A stretch of DNA of 64,000 bases from Anthoceros angustus (taxonomy: Eukaryota > Streptophyta > Anthocerotopsida > Anthocerotales > Anthocerotaceae): assembly GCA_010909165.1 (NCBI GenBank), contig VJWM01000016.1, positions 186,001-250,000 on the forward strand, written 5' to 3'. Each line of letters starts with the position of its first letter. Position 1 is the first letter of the stretch. The position numbers and the translations under genes were made by a program. Shown piece by piece: positions 1 to 13,068 of the stretch. The notes below the pieces were generated by a model. That model was not told the origin of the DNA. It saw only the letters and a program-made list of their open reading frames with translations, and made no database searches.

Positions 1-997
1 ATGCTCGACCATGGTTTCAGCAAAGTCATACGTGTGTGCACTAGCTCGAGACTCGTTTACAAGCACGCCTTGCTCCATGATCAACTTCCCAAACATATCA
101 TCCCTAGCTACTTTGCGGGCATGTCGCATCCTCACTACACACCGTCTCGCCTCCAAACGTGGCCCTCCCATGCAATTTCACACAAGTCCCGAGCACATCT
201 TCAAGGTGTGCACTCGTGAGAGACACGCCAGGTGTGTGCACTCTCCCCTCTGCCGACTTCACTGCCATTAGGGAGGAACGTTGCTTCCACATGTGTTCAA
301 TGTCCGGGCTCAAACTCGGTGCCCATAGCTCCCTCCTGACCAAACCATCCAACCTTGGTGTCGCCCAGCACCGACTCATCGTCTCCCGGCGTGTGCCTTG
401 ACCCGCATGGACCGCAATCATCGAGGTGCACCGACCCTCCTCGGCTGATTCTCCACCCATGATAGGAGCCCTCCTCCGATCTCCACCCACTCATGGGCCA
501 TGTCGATTACGAGAAATCCCTACAAGATACCACACAAACCGGAGAAAAATGGCATTGTGTTGCTCAAGAAGAGGTAGTAGTCACAAATGAGAGAGATGCC
601 TCACAATTGAGCCCTCCGTGGGAGGCGATGAATGACAATTTGTGGTGCCGCTGCCATCTATGATGTACTGCATTGTCCGTCTCCCCATTTGTATGAGTGG
701 CCTGCTCCGGGCAGGGCAAATCCCTCTGCTGGAACCCGATCAGGGCCATGTTTTGACCCCAATCCCGACGTCACGATCCACCTTAACCCCTTCTCCACTG
801 CTCTCGCTAGTTTCTTCCACAGGCGCTCATCGTCCGGCGCTCTGCGGTCCCTGCGCAGCCCACAGACTAAGTCGAACATTCATGGTTAGAACCGCCCCTG
901 GTTGCACGTACTCCCCGCCATCTGTTGTCATGGGCACGATTCGCCACGACCGCAATTTCCACGCCCCGGCTTGATTGCCGACATCCTGCGGCGATGC
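1..997. other. no gene recognised
   Basis: Only short overlapping frames on both strands and no motif I recognise. Composition matches the repeat debris that follows, so this is probably decayed transposon DNA. Confidence 0.5.
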
Positions 998-3105
998 TCA
1001 TCGCGTTCCTCCCTATCCGTTTGTTTGGGTGCATGCGCACTATCGACATCAAGCATTGCACCATCCTTTTCCCTCCTCACGGGCCCCGCAAATGTGTTCG
1101 TACATGTAGCGGTCGGACAATAGCCGCCATCGGCCGGGCGGTGCATCGGCAAATAACGCCTTGATGGGTACTTTCACGTTTTGGCGGGGGGCGTTGCGTC
1201 ACCATCAACCCTATGCCGACTACAAATACTCTGCATGCGGTGGTGATGGCAATCGTGCTGACGTTTTGGGTGCCTCCCGACCAAGGCACGAAGCGATTAT
1301 ATAATCCGGTGAACTACTTAGTTTAGGTATATCCACTCCTTGTGATTTTCCTTGACCACACATCACACCGCTTGACAACTCGAGTCGTCCTCTTGCATGC
1401 GCGATGCCTTATTCCAGCTTGCACATGACTTTGAGCACGCCATGGCGAACTTCGTTGTCACTCGGAGTTCTCGGACACGTGGCGCTATCCCAATGGTAAC
1501 CGTTTCCCATAAGAAGGATGCATCGACCCCTCTTTTCCAAGCATTCACTCTCTTGCTCGATTTCGGGTTCACGGAGGTGTGGAATTTGCACGTCTTCTCG
1601 AACCTTTATCCCAATTGGCTGCCAGTCGAGTTTGGGAGTTTGCTTGTTGCCACTTTGTTGTCACTTGTTGCGCCACCACAACTTAAATTCGTTTTGGCTT
1701 GTAATGTGTGTAGGGTCGGGTTGCGATTAACAGAGGACCATGGCTCACGTGGTGGGGCCAACATCCTGGATACCCTCCACATTACGAACGACCGGCATGA
1801 GTTTACAGCCCTCATCGGCCGGGCTCCCTCTCGCACCCTTTCTCTGGCGCTGATGGCTCTGTTCCACAAGCACGCGATAAGCAGCGTGTGAAGGCGGAGT
1901 GGAGATGTTTGAAAGGCGGACAAGTGTGTCCGAGGGTGAGGCGGCCCATGGGGGTAGTGGATTTCAAGGCCTACCGACTTCTCTGGCGAAGGAAAAAGCC
2001 TTGGGCATCGAAGAGGCAGGATAGGCGTGTGAAGGCGATGGCATTCACACGCCCGCCTCAGTTGATCATTTACATCCGCGGCAGCGTTTCATCGCGTTCC
2101 TCCCTATCCGTTTTTGCCGTCGCACTGGCTATCACATCAAGCATTGCACCATCCTTTTCCTCCTCATCGACGCCGCAAATGTGCGCATGCCATGATCTCG
2201 GACATACATAATGCGGTGCATCGGCAAATAACGCCCGGCGTGGTACTTGTTTGGCATGGGCGTTGCGTCACCATCAACCCTATGCCGACTACAAATCGCC
2301 ATCGCATGACGTGGTGATGGCAATCGTGACCGCTTTGGGTGCCTCCTTGACCAAGGCACGAAACGCGATTATATAATCGTGAACTACTTAGTTTAGGTAT
2401 ATCCACCCTTGTGATTTTCCTTGACCACCATCACACCGCTTGACAACTCGAGTCGTCCTCTTGCATGCTGATGCCTTCGCTCCACATGCCTTTGAGCACG
2501 CCATGGCGAACCGTTGTCACGCGTTCTCGGACACGTGGCGCTATCCCAATGGTAACCCGTTTCCCATAAGAAGGATGCATCCCCTCTTTTCCAAGCATTC
2601 ACCGCCTCTCTCTTTCGCGTTCTCGGCTTCAGGAGGTGTGGAATTTGCACGTCTTCTCGAACCTTTGTGCTCCCAATTGGCTGCCTGTCCGAGTTTGGGA
2701 GTTTGCTTGTTGCCACTTTGTTGTCACTTGTTGCCACCACAACTTAAATTGGCTTGTAATGTGTAGGTCGGGTTGCGTGAGAGGACCATGGCTCACGTAA
2801 TTGGGGCCAACATCCTGGATACCCTCCACATTACGAGAACGACCAGCATGAGTTTACAGCCCTCATCGATGGCCGGGCTCTCGCACCCCTTTCTCTCGGC
2901 GCTGATGGCTCTGCTCAACAAGCACCGCGATAAGCAGCGTGTGAAGGCGGAGTTGGAGTTGTTTGAAAGGCGGACAAGTGTGTCCAGGGGTGAGGCTGGC
3001 CCATGGATTTCAAGGCATACCGCCTTCTCCGGCCGAATCGGAAAAAGCCTTGGGCATCGAAGAGACGGATAGGCGTGTGAAGGGCGATGGCATTCCACAC
3101 ACACG
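998..3105. repeat. direct duplication, two ~1.05-kb copies
   Basis: Copy 1 spans roughly 998-2051 and copy 2 roughly 2089-3105, in the same orientation about 1,091 bp apart. Shared landmarks in the same order include the start 'tcatcgcgttcctccctatc', the phrase 'gcatcggcaaataacgcc', 'cccataagaaggatgcat' and the end 'gataggcgtgtgaag'. Long identical stretches alternate with short insertions and deletions, so no reading frame is kept across both copies. I do not recognise a protein in it; it is most likely a duplicated transposon segment. Confidence 0.8.
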
Positions 3106-4119
3106 CGAGGACCGCACCGCCTTGATCGTGTAGAGCATTAGTGCCGTATGTGCCCATGGACATAGACAACGGGTTTAGGTAGGGGTTTGCATGTGGTATG
3201 ATGCCATGTTTTGTTTTTAATGGTCGAACATGAGCCGTATGTTGGCGTGTATGGGCGGAGGTTAAAATGCACCTACATATATTTTGTCATTAAACCGCCT
3301 GCTGTGGAAACCCTTGCCCCGAAACCCTCCAATATGAAATGGCAACATGAAGTGTGTGCCACATCCTCGAGCGCGAAATAGCGAACATCGCGGCTGACAT
3401 CGGGTGCCAGCGCCTTGTGCATCTCGGCATTCCCCGTGGCTACTAGGCCATAGGAAGCGAGTAATGGTGGTGCAAACGGATCGTGCGCAATTTAGGTTGT
3501 GACATGAGTCCAATTGGAGTCGGTCCCGTAATTAATGATCCCATTCCACAAAGAAACATATTTTGACCCATTTATAATTATGTGTATTTACCCGTTACTT
3601 TGGGACCCCACTAATCGACATCGTTTTCCCTTAATCGACTTGAGAACTATCCCACCTAGCATGTATTGGTGTGCATATCATCCATTGCCGTCGTTCAACC
3701 ATGGCGTCCGATGGGCGAATGCCCGAGTGGCGTGCTCGAAATGTATACGGTCTGCTCGTGATCCGGCCGTATCGCAAGGCGTCTTGTATCCACCGGAGCC
3801 GGTCAGTAATCACGGACCATTGAGGCGGGTCATGTGTTGGGTCACACTCGTACCAATGGATGTTTAGTATGAATGACGGACGTCGGCACCATCGCATTCC
3901 ACCGAGAACACATGTGTCGGCCAAGTATTCTTGTTGCGATGTCCCCAACCATCTCAAATGACCCATGGACCCGGTTGTCTGTGTTGCTTTGATTGGCATC
4001 TGCAGCCATTGTGCGAAAATGATACCCCTAAATTCTAGACCTCGATATTCCGTAACGACAGTCGTGGCCCATTGCTCGAGCCTTAATTTTACAAGTTTGG
4101 GTTGTCATTCCATGCCCCT
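3106..4119. other. transposon-associated DNA, no recognised gene
   Basis: This stretch lies downstream of the CACTA transposase remnant on the minus strand, where such elements usually continue with further transposase-associated domains. The minus-strand frame at about 3631-3999 has no motif I can name. Probably the decayed 3' part of the same element. Confidence 0.4.
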
Positions 4120-5136
4120 TCAAGGCCTGCCCCAGCCACGTCTTGAAATCCACCTCATCATGTTGGGCATGTCTCGTCGCTCACGGATAGGCATATAATT
4201 GCAGTGCAACAACAAGTACCGGTGCGGGCAGTTGCGGTCGTCGACATTAAGAGCCACTTGTTTGCCCATGCCAATCGGGCGTTCCTCATGATCACATCGT
4301 GTTGTGACGTATAAATGCGATGTATGTGCTTCCGCCATGAACTTAGTTGCATAATGCATTGCCTCCATTGCAATGTAACGAGCCATACTTCCTCTCGCAG
4401 TCGCGGCACGCCTAACGTGATTTTTCGGGATAAGCATGTACCTTTCCATCGGGTACATCCACCGTGTATGAGATTGCCAAATAATTCTACCTCCTCCATG
4501 ACATGGAATATCATATGTTGCATCGGGTTCCAAAAGGTAGAGGCATAAGCCGCTCAAGGGTGACCATGAGGTCAACAACCTCCAACTTCTTTCGGTATCT
4601 CCGGAGTCGATTGCCTTCCCACATATCCATCTATAAAGTTCACTTAGGCATGCAATTACCTTGTACTCTGGAGCATCCAAACGTCCTCTTATCGCGATTG
4701 GCAGATAGTACTGCATGATACAATGCCAATCATGGCTCTTGAGTCCGGTTACTTTTGGCCCTGCAAAGCACGAATTCAAGTTAGCCCCAAAGCCCATAGG
4801 TGGCCTCATTGCACATATCTCATCCTTCACTGCTTGAAGATCATCTGGCTTCAAGACATAAGAGGCCTCTGGCAAATGCAACATGTCGTCCTCCTCCACT
4901 TGTACAACCATGGCTTGGAATCGCTTTGTCTCCATATCTAAACGGGTTGCAATGGTGTCACTCGACCGGTCAAAATTCCCCATATGGCCTTGGCATTGTT
5001 CACTTCTACATGCATTACATCCTTTGCCCATAGCTTGTGTATGTGGGTAAGATAAGGCGGCGTAGGATCGTGACTGAGTTACTCCCCACACTCGGTGTTC
5101 CTCCTTTGCGTGCATCGGCCGTCCAATGCATTTCAA
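4120..5136 (-). mobile_element. CACTA (En/Spm) transposase remnant, DUF4218-type region
   Basis: A 338-residue open frame that matches the C-terminal part of plant CACTA transposase proteins (TNP2 with the associated DUF4218 region). Landmarks in order are 'GLKSHDWHCIMQYYLPIAIRG' near residue 130 (family pattern: LKSHD-H-MQ-LLP-A-RG), the 'RWMYPMERYM' block near residue 225 (family: RWMYPFERY), and the following 'RRAATARGSMARYIAMEAM' (family: NRA-PEGSIAEGY-AEE). These match in order and spacing. The segment between them, where the family reads LE--FPP-FFD-M-HL, is scrambled, and upstream transposase exons are not readable. It is therefore a decayed copy that should not encode active transposase. 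The chosen Met is simply the first in the open frame. Identification is confident; the limits of the whole element are not visible. Confidence 0.85.
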
Positions 5137-6280
5137 GAGAACTTAGGAACAACTGCGAAGTGGGCGTGGCGCATTTGCATCTATTATCGAAAGCATCGAT
5201 CTGAAATGACCGTGGTGTCGGCCAGTTGCTACACCATCGCGGGCACCAATGCGATTTTGTCTAAGTCTGTGACCAGGCGTGGCTCCAGAGCCTACACGCC
5301 GATACACGCGAGTGACCCCGGACTTGGTGCCAAGCAAATTTCCCATCCGGATAATCACATGTTGCAACCACGGTCTTTCAAGCTTGAAAAATCTTTGTAT
5401 CATCAATTGGCTTGGAGAAGTCCTCACAATCCACACCTACCCATAGCACGCAATTCCGCAACCAATGGTTGCAAGTACACGCCATGTTTTGGCACTTGGG
5501 TCCCCGGAATCACCTGAACATCAAAATCGTTCCTTTTGGTGGATAGCCGAACCTATAATATTCATACGGCGGAATAATGTAAGCGGTTATGAAAAATCAC
5601 CGCCGCTTGGTACTTTTCATACGATTACTAATTCGACAAACACGCTCTTGAGCACTGCGCTGTGCCAAGCAATCATTGATTGGGATTTCAATTTTGTCTC
5701 AAGTTGTTTGAAATGAGGGTGCTAAGGTGCGGGGATCTTTGCTTGAAAGCGACAATGCTCGATTATAAGTGAAATCGTCCGATTCGAGATATATATTCAA
5801 AATAGGCCTCATGGCGGACACATAACAACTTAATCTTGGAAGATCCGGGATGGCAACTCAAAAGGCGCGCCCCCTCGACATACGATTGCGGTAACACGAA
5901 AATGTTTTGGCCACCTAAGGAAGTTCGGTCAAGATTCAAGCTGCACACGGCTACACTATCGGGAACTAAGGTCACGTTTCTAAGGCGTTCTTTATGCGCC
6001 TCTCGAAAGTGTCAACATCCATCGCCGCAGGCGTCATCATCTTCCTTCCGTCAACCGGAGGTTGAGTACCATATAGCGTCGATGTCTGTTGCCTCATCGA
6101 GGGTCTCCGATCCTTTCTTTCATTCTCTTGACCCTTGGGGCACAATTTGAGCCTTCCCAATATCCTTCTCGCTCACGCAAACCTCCTTGGCCCAGTGAGA
6201 TGGACCTCGGCAGCGGCTCGTGTGTCGGCTCCTCCTCCGCATCCGGATGCTTCATATCCATGTACATGTTGTGGAATGAA
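5137..6280. other. no recognised gene between CACTA and methyltransferase-like remnants
   Basis: Short minus-strand frames with a charged composition (around 5972-6160 and 6094-6345) lie directly downstream of the methyltransferase-like frame and may be its decayed C-terminal tail. I see no family motif. Confidence 0.4.
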
Positions 6281-6982
6281 TTACGCACATGCATCCAATA
6301 TCCATTCCCTTCCTTGGAGAATGTCTTGATAAGCTTCATCATCAAACCTAAAGGCCATAGGGTAGGCGGACAACAAGTTTGTCAAGTGGTATAACGACTT
6401 TTTCACGGTATGGTGGGCAATCATCGACCGACCATCATTGAAAGTGCCGCAAAGCATTAGGTAACATGACACGTCAACTCGAGCTTTTCGCACCCCAACC
6501 GACAATGACATACTCCGTATCGAACCCACCCTTGTCGTTGTTGACATTTGTCTTGTCCCACAAATGAAACAAGTCCACGCCCTCGCACCACTTCCGCATA
6601 GGCTGCACAATATGTGAATCTTCCACACCATGCATTATGATCATCCCGAAATCCTCGCATTCGCTTAAGTATTGGAAGGAATGCAAAACATTACCCACTT
6701 GCCAAGCATCAAACCTTCCATCCTTAGGGCCCTTGTCGAATCCACGTGGGACATCCATCACAAGCAAAGAGTACCTCCTCTTCCTCACAAAACCTCGCAT
6801 ATCCTGGACATCTCGAGCATGAATCTGATACTGCACTTTTTTCTCCGACTGTGGGACAGTGAATTGCAACCGTCCCTCTTCTATGTCCCTATCTGCGAGC
6901 TCCCGTTGCTCATCCTTCAAGCCCTTCCATGTGTTGACCTCATAAATAAACTGTTGAAAGTTTTCAGGGTACTTGGTGAGGA
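6281..6982 (-). pseudogene. putative permuted DNA methyltransferase-like protein in transposon DNA
   Basis: The segment begins after an acceptor-like 'cattgcag' (ending at 6983) and reads openly as a hydrophilic helical stretch ('YPENFQQFIYEVNTWKGLKD') followed by a Rossmann-like core. 'RRYSLLVMDVPRGFDKGP' (about 6770-6720) has the hydrophobic strand plus D-x-P-x-G/F of motif IV (family DPPY/DPPW). 'FGMIIMHGVEDS' follows, then 'FHLWDKTNVNN' and 'FDTEYVIVGW', matching the W-K-N...E-Y-I/V-L-G-W strand pair of beta-class N6A/N4C methyltransferases. After a frameshift near 6480-6500 it continues to 'WILDACA' (about 6300-6281), resembling motif I (LD-F-G-G), where it breaks. Motif IV before motif I is the permuted order of bacterial beta-class enzymes. 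Role is inferred from motif layout only: a SAM-dependent DNA base methyltransferase fold carried by a transposon. The canonical DPPY is degraded to DVPR, so activity is doubtful even in an intact copy. A related copy lies at 19.6-20.8 kb. Confidence 0.55.
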
Positions 6983-6999
6983 CTGCAATGTTTTTTGTT

Positions 7000-7604
7000 G
7001 CTGCACAAAAAACAGGTTGTTTGTCAGTATTAATGGGAGAGGGACTTCGCCGGCATGCCCTCCCTGCAATAGGGCCTCGGGTTCATCCAGGCGCGCGGCA
7101 TGCCGCCCTCCCTCGGGCTACCCCTCGGATAGGCCCTTCCCACAGGCGGGCCGGCGCTGCGCCCCAAGCGAATATGGAAAATCGGGCGTGGGAAGGAGGA
7201 AGGAAGAACAACATAATATTTTAAGCGGTGAATATACATCAAGCGGCTTTTGGCGTGAATATCGCGAAGCGGGGTTTCGATGGGCATTGAAATGCGTATT
7301 CATCAAGACCCTAAACACGCGTAAGTGACACACCTAGGCGCGGCATGCGCCCAAGTCATGCTTAAGCGTTACGTGCCTTGGGCGCGGCATGCAGCATCCA
7401 AGATTCATGGCCTTTGGCAATGAATGCTGGACGTCGGACAAACACCCTCCTTCTGGAAACTACCGAATGGCTTCTGGGTGCTCAACATCGTTAGACACCT
7501 AGGCTAGTGGCTAAGAAACCACACGTGATGGCTTCTCCGGATGGCTATTAAAACAAGGAGCATGGGGAGCATAAGGGCATGGGGAGCATGGGGAGCATAA
7601 GGGC
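7000..7604. other. no gene; GC-rich repeat DNA
   Basis: Contains several GC-rich 'gcgcggcatgc' words and no coding pattern I recognise. Confidence 0.4.
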
Positions 7605-7646
7605 ATGAAGAAGAAGAAGAAGAAGAAGAAGAAGAAGAAGAAGAAT
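7605..7646 (+). repeat. (GAA)n microsatellite
   Basis: About thirteen consecutive gaa/aag triplets. The Lys-rich or Phe-rich frames across it are artefacts of the repeat. Confidence 0.95.
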
Positions 7647-7762
7647 GAGGGCATGAGGGCGCATGCCGGCGCCCTTACTTCAACATATAGTTTGTGCTTC
7701 CAATTGTTTGCGTGCAAGAAAGTTAATGAAGTGGCAACACTCGAAAGTTATGAACAAGAGGT

Positions 7763-7990
7763 CTTGGGTTCAAGTCTTCTTTTAAGGCGCCGGCATGCCG
7801 GCGCCTTTTAAAGGTAAACTTTCCTTGGGTTCAAGTCTTCTTTTAAGGCGCCGGCATGCCCGCGCCCTTTAAAGGTAAACTTTCCTTGGGTTCAAGTCTT
7901 CTTTGCATAGATGCGTAAAAATAAACTTTCCTTGGTTCAAGTCTTCTTTTCTTCAACTTTCCTATTGTGTAGGCTTTAAAGGTAAGCTTT
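7763..7990 (+). repeat. 61-bp tandem repeat with internal perfect palindrome
   Basis: Units begin with 'cttgggttcaagtcttct' at 7763, 7824 and 7885 (spacing 61), with a diverged fourth at 7931. The first unit holds a perfect 24-bp palindrome centred on GGCATGCC (7784-7807). The second carries a one-base variant of it, and the third and fourth have lost it. Confidence 0.85.
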
Positions 7991-10900
7991 TCCTATTGTG
8001 CTGAATAGATAATGTGGATTGAAATGAGAGCACTGATAAAAGTGATAGATGATTGGTTTGGTTTAAAATTCCCTTATCTGCTTTTCCTTTGATAGCACTA
8101 ATCCATGAAGAAGGTGGGACTCGACAAGTACAAAACACACACCACACGCATGCAACGGCAATTGCATTCCATGATTTCGAGAAGATGGAACAGGGACTCT
8201 CAACATGTTGAATTTCCATTGTCATCTCCAATACTTATTACACCTCAAAACCGTTTTCCAAAACCATATACCCTTTATGTCGAATGAATAGCAAAAGGCC
8301 TATCCGTGGCCTCTTCACGCCACCAATGAGTGTCATGTATGGGCATCATTTCAAGGTAAATGTGTGCCTAAATTGTATATCCCTTTTCAGCCCAACTCAT
8401 GGCATGTTCCGGCTTCCTACACACCACATTACTTTTAAAACATTTTTGTAGGCTGGCGGGGCAGGCGTTTTTCCCATGTTCACTTGATTCTGATATTCAT
8501 TGGAAAAATTTGCTTCTGCTTATTCCAGCGGTATGAATATTATGGTGTTCGAGGTGGAAGGTTTTGGATGACCGGAAGCTTCATATTGAGTTGGAGCATG
8601 ATCGATGTGGCCCACGGGTTGAGGCCGTCTGCATAAATAAGTCGAGCGTTCCTATCGTCGGCACCAAAATTTTCCACCATCAAGAGCAACCCGGTAGGGG
8701 TGTCGGCCATAATCGCATCTTACCATCCAGAGCTTGATTGCGTGCCTACCAAGTCATATCGGTAGCCATGGCGGGGCACACGAAGATCCTCCTAAGGCGT
8801 TCCACCAAAGGGAAGTGGAAGTATGACAGCGGAACCTTGTCGACTAGCAGGATCGCGGTATCGAGGCTCGCCACAAAAGCAGTTCAATTCCAACCAATAC
8901 CCCAAAACACACAACAATCCTTCACACATGCATCTGTCTGATTTACAACTCGCCCCACCTTCATAAGAATGTGACTTGCGACATCGTGATTGGGGTAGAG
9001 AATTTAGGCGAGGAGCATCCCACCACCTTGAACACATCGTTGATCGCACTATCGATAAGTTGTGTGTCTCTCACCTTGCGCTCACAAGGCGTGCACGACA
9101 ATCGATCCGAGTCGATGCATGCCCCATCTATGACAAACAAAGGTTTTGAGGCCTCTTGAGACGATTGATGCCATTGATCGGGACAGAGGATACAAAACCG
9201 TGCAAAGGTGGACCATTGCCCCCGCCATCTCGGGCATGGTCAATAGGTGGCTCACAGTATTGAGTCGTGGCACGGACTGCAGTGCGACAGCGTGGACCAT
9301 CTGCGGACGGTTTACTCACCCGCGTGTCGGCCCTACATTGCGCTGAGCCCTCCCAGCCCGATTGTGGATGAATATGTGGAATAACTCCAAGGTCGTGTCG
9401 CGCCGATCCTACATTTCATCGATCCAACAAGCCGGCCCTTGAAGATAGTCACTTAGTCGGCGTCCCTACAAGAGATTCAATGGTGTGTTAGAGCGGATGC
9501 ATACGCTAAGCGTGCCAAGATGCAATGGTGTGGTAAAGATGTGATGCATGGAATTCATGGCAAACCTCAGCGCTATGATGTCCCGTTCGGAATGGGCGGC
9601 GCGATGTACGCCCTCACGGATGCTCATTACCAATGCAATCGGGACATGGGCGTGACCTCTCGGCAATTTGCGGTTCTTGGACGGGACCATCCGGAATCCA
9701 TGTTCGCCGACTTAGTGAGTTGTTCTGCATCTAACATTTAGACTAGAACGCGTCAAAGGGTTCGAGGCTAGATGGGCCATAAAGGGCCATTGCCGTGTTG
9801 CGAGAACGGTCATCACGCTCGCGAATTTGGCGGAGACATGGCTAGAACGGGCCTCACGCCCGGTGGGTTCCTTCGACTGTCATTTGCGATTGCAAATTAT
9901 AGTACACGGTGTGGCGCCCCACATCTGGGCTGGTCGTCGGTGCAAATGCCGGTGATATGTGTACCTAGCCTTGAGGGTGCAAAAACCTTGGCAGTGGGTT
10001 ACGCTCGACCTCGACGGCATCAAAGTGTGCAGCATCTTGAAGCTCACCAGCTGCAGTGCACTTGGTTACGGGTGCTTTAACAATTCAAGTCGGCCTTGGC
10101 CTTTGAAGTTGCAAACTCGGGGAATGGTGGCCGACGCAGCAATGCACGAGGATGGGCCAATCCCAATGCCGCCGTTCATTCCTATGATTGGACACGGCCG
10201 TGACATGGACCTTGTGAGGTAGATGCCGAGTCTAGTTCATCGCGGCCATCGGCCGAGACTGGCCGTACCATCGCCCGGTGAACCCCTTGTGGCGGTGGGA
10301 GCATGCTCCTCACCTCCGGCGGAGATTACGCCTGCAGCCTTCGTGGCGGATGAGGTTTCCCGAGTATGGACTCCGGGCGTGGTGGCTGGGTGCAAATTGC
10401 GGAGGGGCGCCATCGATGGAGAAGCACTATCACATCACACGTCTCAGCAATGATGATGCAGGACCACTGCCATTGCGCTCCATCGCCGGTGCAAGCAATG
10501 TCCGGAAGTGATGGGTTGGATGTGCATCGAGGTTGGGGCAAGGCATGGTGGGCCGAGCCAAGGAATTGGGCATATTTGTGGCCGATGTGGTAGAACGCGA
10601 GTCACACATCTCTTGAACATCCCAATTGTTGCGAGGTCGGGACCCCGATGAGCAAGATGTTTTTGTCCCACTTACATTGACAAGTTTGGCGTATTGGTTA
10701 TCGACACAGCCACCTTTGAGGCGGGACCCGAGGCCAGGCATCGGGCGTAGTCGACCGGTTGGAGACCATGCGGGTGAAGGAAGCCTACTTCAGCATCTGG
10801 AACGGGAGATCCAGGACCTCAGGCTCACCAGGTGGGGGCCAAAAATTCAGGTTCGCTCTGTTGGCCCACCGTGGATCCCAAGCGTCGGTTGTGTGGGAGA

Positions 10901-13068
10901 CCCTCTCGTCCACTCCATGAATTCATCGAGGCGCCACCAAGATCGTGTCAGCTGAAGATTGTGTCCATGGAGGTTGATATGCATCGGGGCATCACCACCT
11001 TTTCTTGCCCTTCATTTACAACGATCGAGGCCTTTGTGTGCTATTGATTTTATGTCTAATGAGCGGTGCATTCGAGGTGCTCGAGCTTGCAATGCCATCG
11101 TGAGGACATGCGCTGCATTGGTAGCCGGAAAGGTTCAGCATGGTTCTTGGCAAGACATATGCATTCATCTTTGAGCCTCGGACATTCGGCGATTGTGGTA
11201 GTGGGCGTGCAGCTCGGCATGGAGATCGTAGGTTTTCAAGACGAATATACATGTAGCGGCATGAGGCATTAGGCAATTTTGGAATTGTGTTTTGTGAGGA
11301 CGGGACTTGGAAGTTTGACATGCCTAGTGATGGCTTTTTTGGGCTTGCCTGGACATGACGGTGTATGCACCAAGCTTGGGGACTACATTTTGTGTTCAGA
11401 TCAAAAAGTAACCCCCTAATACTCCGTACACTCATGTGATGCGGTGGTAGATAAACGGCACTCGAAAAGGGGTGACCTACGTTCGAACTTGCTACCAGTT
11501 GTCCTTTTAGAAGTTATAGAACATCAAGCGCTCGTGCCTGAGCTAGGGGCAAACCGAGTTCAAACCACAACTCGATTACATAGTTCGTTCCCTTAAGCAT
11601 GCCCGGTTGGTGGCCCTCAACCCGGTTCCTATGGTGCTAGCCAAGTCATGGCGCCTCCCGGATACAGTAACACGGCTACTTGGCCCATATGGCACATCGC
11701 CATGCCCTCCCGGATACGGTAACACCGGCTACTTGGCCCATGTGGCACACCGCCATGCCCTCCCGGATACCGTAACATTGGCTACTTTGCATGCCACACG
11801 CATGCTACACACCAAGAAGGGGACACGGTATAACAATGGGCGCTACCAACTGCTTGGGTGAGCGAAATTTATCCGGTTACAAAGGCGTGAACAAGATTTA
11901 TCCGGTCACAAGGGCAAATGTATCACGAGGACATGGCACGTTATTATGCTTACGGTGGAGTGTGGCGTCCATGACCATTCACGTTATAATCAAGTATGCC
12001 GTTATTATTTTATAACACCAATATCACGAGATCTTGCTACGTGATATATGGTGCATTAAAAAGCCATATGTTTTGTAGTAGTGGAACGCATGGTCTTCAC
12101 ATTGTTGTAGCAACGGTTGTTTGCTGAAATTCGGAAAGAAGAATATAGAGTGAACACCATAAATTTTGAAGGGGGGGAATATCCTCGATGGGGGTTTTTT
12201 GTGAATAACCGCTGAAGAGGGTTGGTGATGGGTCTAAAAGTGGGTTCAGCTATTAGGAAACCATACCGGAAAAAGGGTCCGGCTCTTGGATCATACGAAG
12301 CCTTGGTTCATATGACGAAAGGGGTGACCCTCTTCCCTTAACCATTTGTTTCGCCAAAACAAGACCCACTAACACACCTCGTATGCCGGTCAAGCAATAC
12401 CGCTAGCGTAATCGCGAATCGAACGCCACTATGGAAGGGTTATGCCTCATGGACACGTTCAAACCATCAACATATTTATGGGAAGAAAATTTCGTTTCTG
12501 CCTGTGTGTGATCCTCTATTTTGAACACAGGAGGCAGGATGCTGGCCGGCGCCTCCTGCCTCACCATGTGGAAGGTCACATGGAACATGTTTGCTATCCA
12601 CTTGGGCACCGCCTTCGTAATGAATTTGAAGTGTGGATGTGGTGCGGCGGCATGTTCCAAGTGGGGCCGCCACGCCCGCCATTGTCCACAAGGACACATT
12701 CCACATGTTTGATATCGCATGGTCACCACTTCCTTTGGAATGGCATAGAATGTAACCTGCGTAGGGGGTCATGTTGCATGCCGTGGTGTTACACAACTAC
12801 CCCAAATCAAACCGATCACACGCAACATATTCGTGACACATACCATCATCAAGGACACAGGGACCCAATACATGGTATGTGCAATCGTCATTGCGCCTAC
12901 TTCAATTTCGATAAAGTTATGCACAAGAACAAGGAATAGGGGGCCAGCCGCGCCCCACCCTTCCATCGCGATTAAGTTGGAAAGGATGGGCGTAATGGAC
13001 ACGTGAAGTGGGAGCCACATCCATACAACCCCTAATGAGAATGGTTCAGCCGGTCGTCCTACCAATAG
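7991..13068. other. long stretch without recognisable gene
   Basis: About 5 kb of short broken frames on both strands. The longest (12442-12939 plus, 12769-13065 minus) show no domain signature. At 11640-11780 a phrase containing 'ctcccggatac' and 'ggctacttggcccat' is repeated three times. Probably several overlapping decayed transposons. Confidence 0.45.

Noticed and set aside
7511-7811. Frames with Lys or Phe runs around 7.6 kb
   Set aside because: Caused by the GAA microsatellite.
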